DNA of 64,000 bases from Amblyornis subalaris (taxonomy: Eukaryota > Chordata > Aves > Passeriformes > Ptilonorhynchidae), in NCBI GenBank assembly GCA_018881555.1, contig JACAXG010000052.1, forward strand, positions 2,790,001 to 2,854,000, written 5' to 3'. The translations under genes and the position numbers were made by a program. Position 1 is the first letter of the stretch, and the number at the start of each line of letters is the position of its first letter. The notes below the pieces were generated by a model, which was not told where the DNA came from, did not search any database, and saw nothing but the letters and a program-made list of their open reading frames with translations. Shown piece after piece: positions 62,711 to 64,000 of this stretch.

Positions 62711-63241
62711 TTGAAGGATAAACAAGCAAACTTTCAGCAGGGCTATTTTATAAGGTTCATAACAAGCCTCTGGTTTAAAAAGAAGACCTTCACACTAAAT
62801 TGGTATGGTGTGAGAGACATACAGGCTCTATACACAAATCTAAGTATAACAGGACTCTCAGAAACTTTCGACATTGTCCAGTTCAGCTCTCCAAAACAAA
62901 CATTGAGACCACGCAATAGAGGATTCAAGAAAACAGCAAATGAATCCTCTGTGCTATTTGCAGCATCAGGTTTGAAAGCTGCTTGCTGCTTGATCTCTAA
63001 GCTCTGTTTCTCTTGTCTCAGATGGAAATACAACAGACTACAAAGTGAAGGGAGTGGTCACACAGACACAGTATGTGCTTCACACTTACTAGGCTTGTTC
63101 ACTACAGTCTTCCCATCTGAACACAACAGTATTGAAAATATTTATGGAGCGGTAAGTAATTTTTGTGGATTTTTCCCATTCCACATAGCCCAGAATACTC
63201 TGAACCAGCTCCAGGAAAACAGGAGCNTGCCAAAACATTAG
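62711..63241 (+). other. long open frame, no start, unidentified
   Basis: 176 codons are open on the plus strand (first codon TTG, no ATG start) and 96 codons are open on the opposite strand over 62743-63033. The plus peptide has no recognisable domain, signal peptide or helix pattern. Length alone is unusual in AT-rich DNA, but I see no promoter or clear splice structure. A chance frame or part of a non-coding transcript is more likely than a gene. Confidence 0.2.
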
Positions 63242-64000
63242 TTCAAGCAGGTGGTTCCAATTCATAGGACTTTTACCTTCTCTATGCTTCAGAGGTTCTT
63301 GGAACAACAAAAAAAAACATGCCTATGTTGGCAAGCNTAAGATTTGAAAGGCAGATGTTATTCTCACATCCACCCACCGAAATCCCCTTGCCAGATTATC
63401 TAGTATCAAAACTTAGCTTCAGCTTTTGAACTGGCCTCTGGGAGGGCTGCTATAATAGGGCAGCTACAAGCCATGTGCTGCCACTTATCTTTGTGCCTCT
63501 TACTGAGAAAGAGAAGGAAAATAAAAAAAGAGAGAACTCTGAAGAACGGTAATTTCTCACCTGGCAATTTGTTTCTCCATATGCCTTAATATACAAACTC
63601 AAACACTAGCTAAAACTCCTCCTGTCAGCAGATGGACACAGGGAAAACATAAAGCCCACAGGCATCAGATTTTAAATACAGAGGGATGATCTCTCTGGCT
63701 AAGTTCAGATTCAAATTTCTAAAGCAACAAAGGGGAAACTGCCCTTTCAGAATGTACAATAGAAAATTTTCATAAAGATAAATTCTTCAGAGAGAGAAAA
63801 CAACATTTAATCAGATGGAAAGATATTAGAATTTTGCAGGTAATTACTAATTTCAAAGGTAGTATTAGCTAAACAGTGAACCATTGATAAGTATTTTTCT
63901 TCTGTTTTCTGTCTCTTTGCAAACATTTTGATTACAAGGTTGGTCTGTGGCCTTCCTGATGTTTTACCTCCAGTTTGAACTGATAGAGGGTGAACAGCNG
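63242..64000. other. non-genic stretch to window end
   Basis: Nothing recognisable. Ends at an N near 63999. Confidence 0.5.

Noticed and set aside
1..64000. CRISPR arrays, bacterial operons, phage or plasmid features
   Set aside because: Repeat content and composition are those of a bird nuclear genome, and no such structure is present.

Overview
The window is vertebrate nuclear DNA and almost certainly from a bird. It is AT-rich and sparse in genes. It carries several chicken-repeat-1 (CR1) LINE fragments with the avian 3' end (ATTCTATGATTCT-like), a long terminal repeat that I recognise as the avian ERVL type, and two related endogenous-retrovirus solo LTRs. There are no bacterial-type operons, no CRISPR array, no rRNA and no convincing tRNA. 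Dozens of isolated single N bases point to a draft assembly or to masked ambiguous sites.

Layout. 1-6.1 kb: a decayed coding-like relic (about 640-1750), two CR1 fragments and a GA microsatellite. 6.2-8.1 kb: a repeat cluster, with minus-strand CR1, minus-strand ERV LTR, then plus-strand CR1. 8.1-19.4 kb: mostly featureless, one tentative exon and a TG tract. 19.4-40.6 kb: the most interesting stretch. It holds short open segments, each bounded by splice-like acceptor and donor sites on the plus strand. The last five (31597-31790, 33004-33086, 34042-34104, 38123-38230, 39858-39957) join in phase without a stop and end in TGA, with a poly(A) signal about 0.6 kb further on. I read these as the likely 3' end of a multi-exon protein gene with coiled-coil character. 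I cannot name it. Segments at 19374-19474 and 20789-20854 may be earlier exons of the same gene. 43.7-44.4 kb: a plus-strand ERV LTR with three evenly spaced inverted CCAAT boxes. 47.0-47.4 kb: CR1 with an open C-terminal ORF2 frame. 49.6-50.5 kb: an avian ERVL-type LTR with decayed internal repeats of about 45 bp. 50.5-64 kb: intergenic or intronic DNA with several microsatellites.

How it fits together. If the splice model is right, the plus-strand gene spans at least about 20 kb and the repeats at 20.6-34 kb lie in its introns, while the LTRs at 7 and 44 kb lie outside it or in its distant flanks. Chance splice-like pairs do occur: at least one clean example is on the minus strand at 9086-9130. 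The gene is therefore a hypothesis resting on phase agreement and peptide character, not on a recognised homologue. Everything was read by eye, with no alignment or database search.
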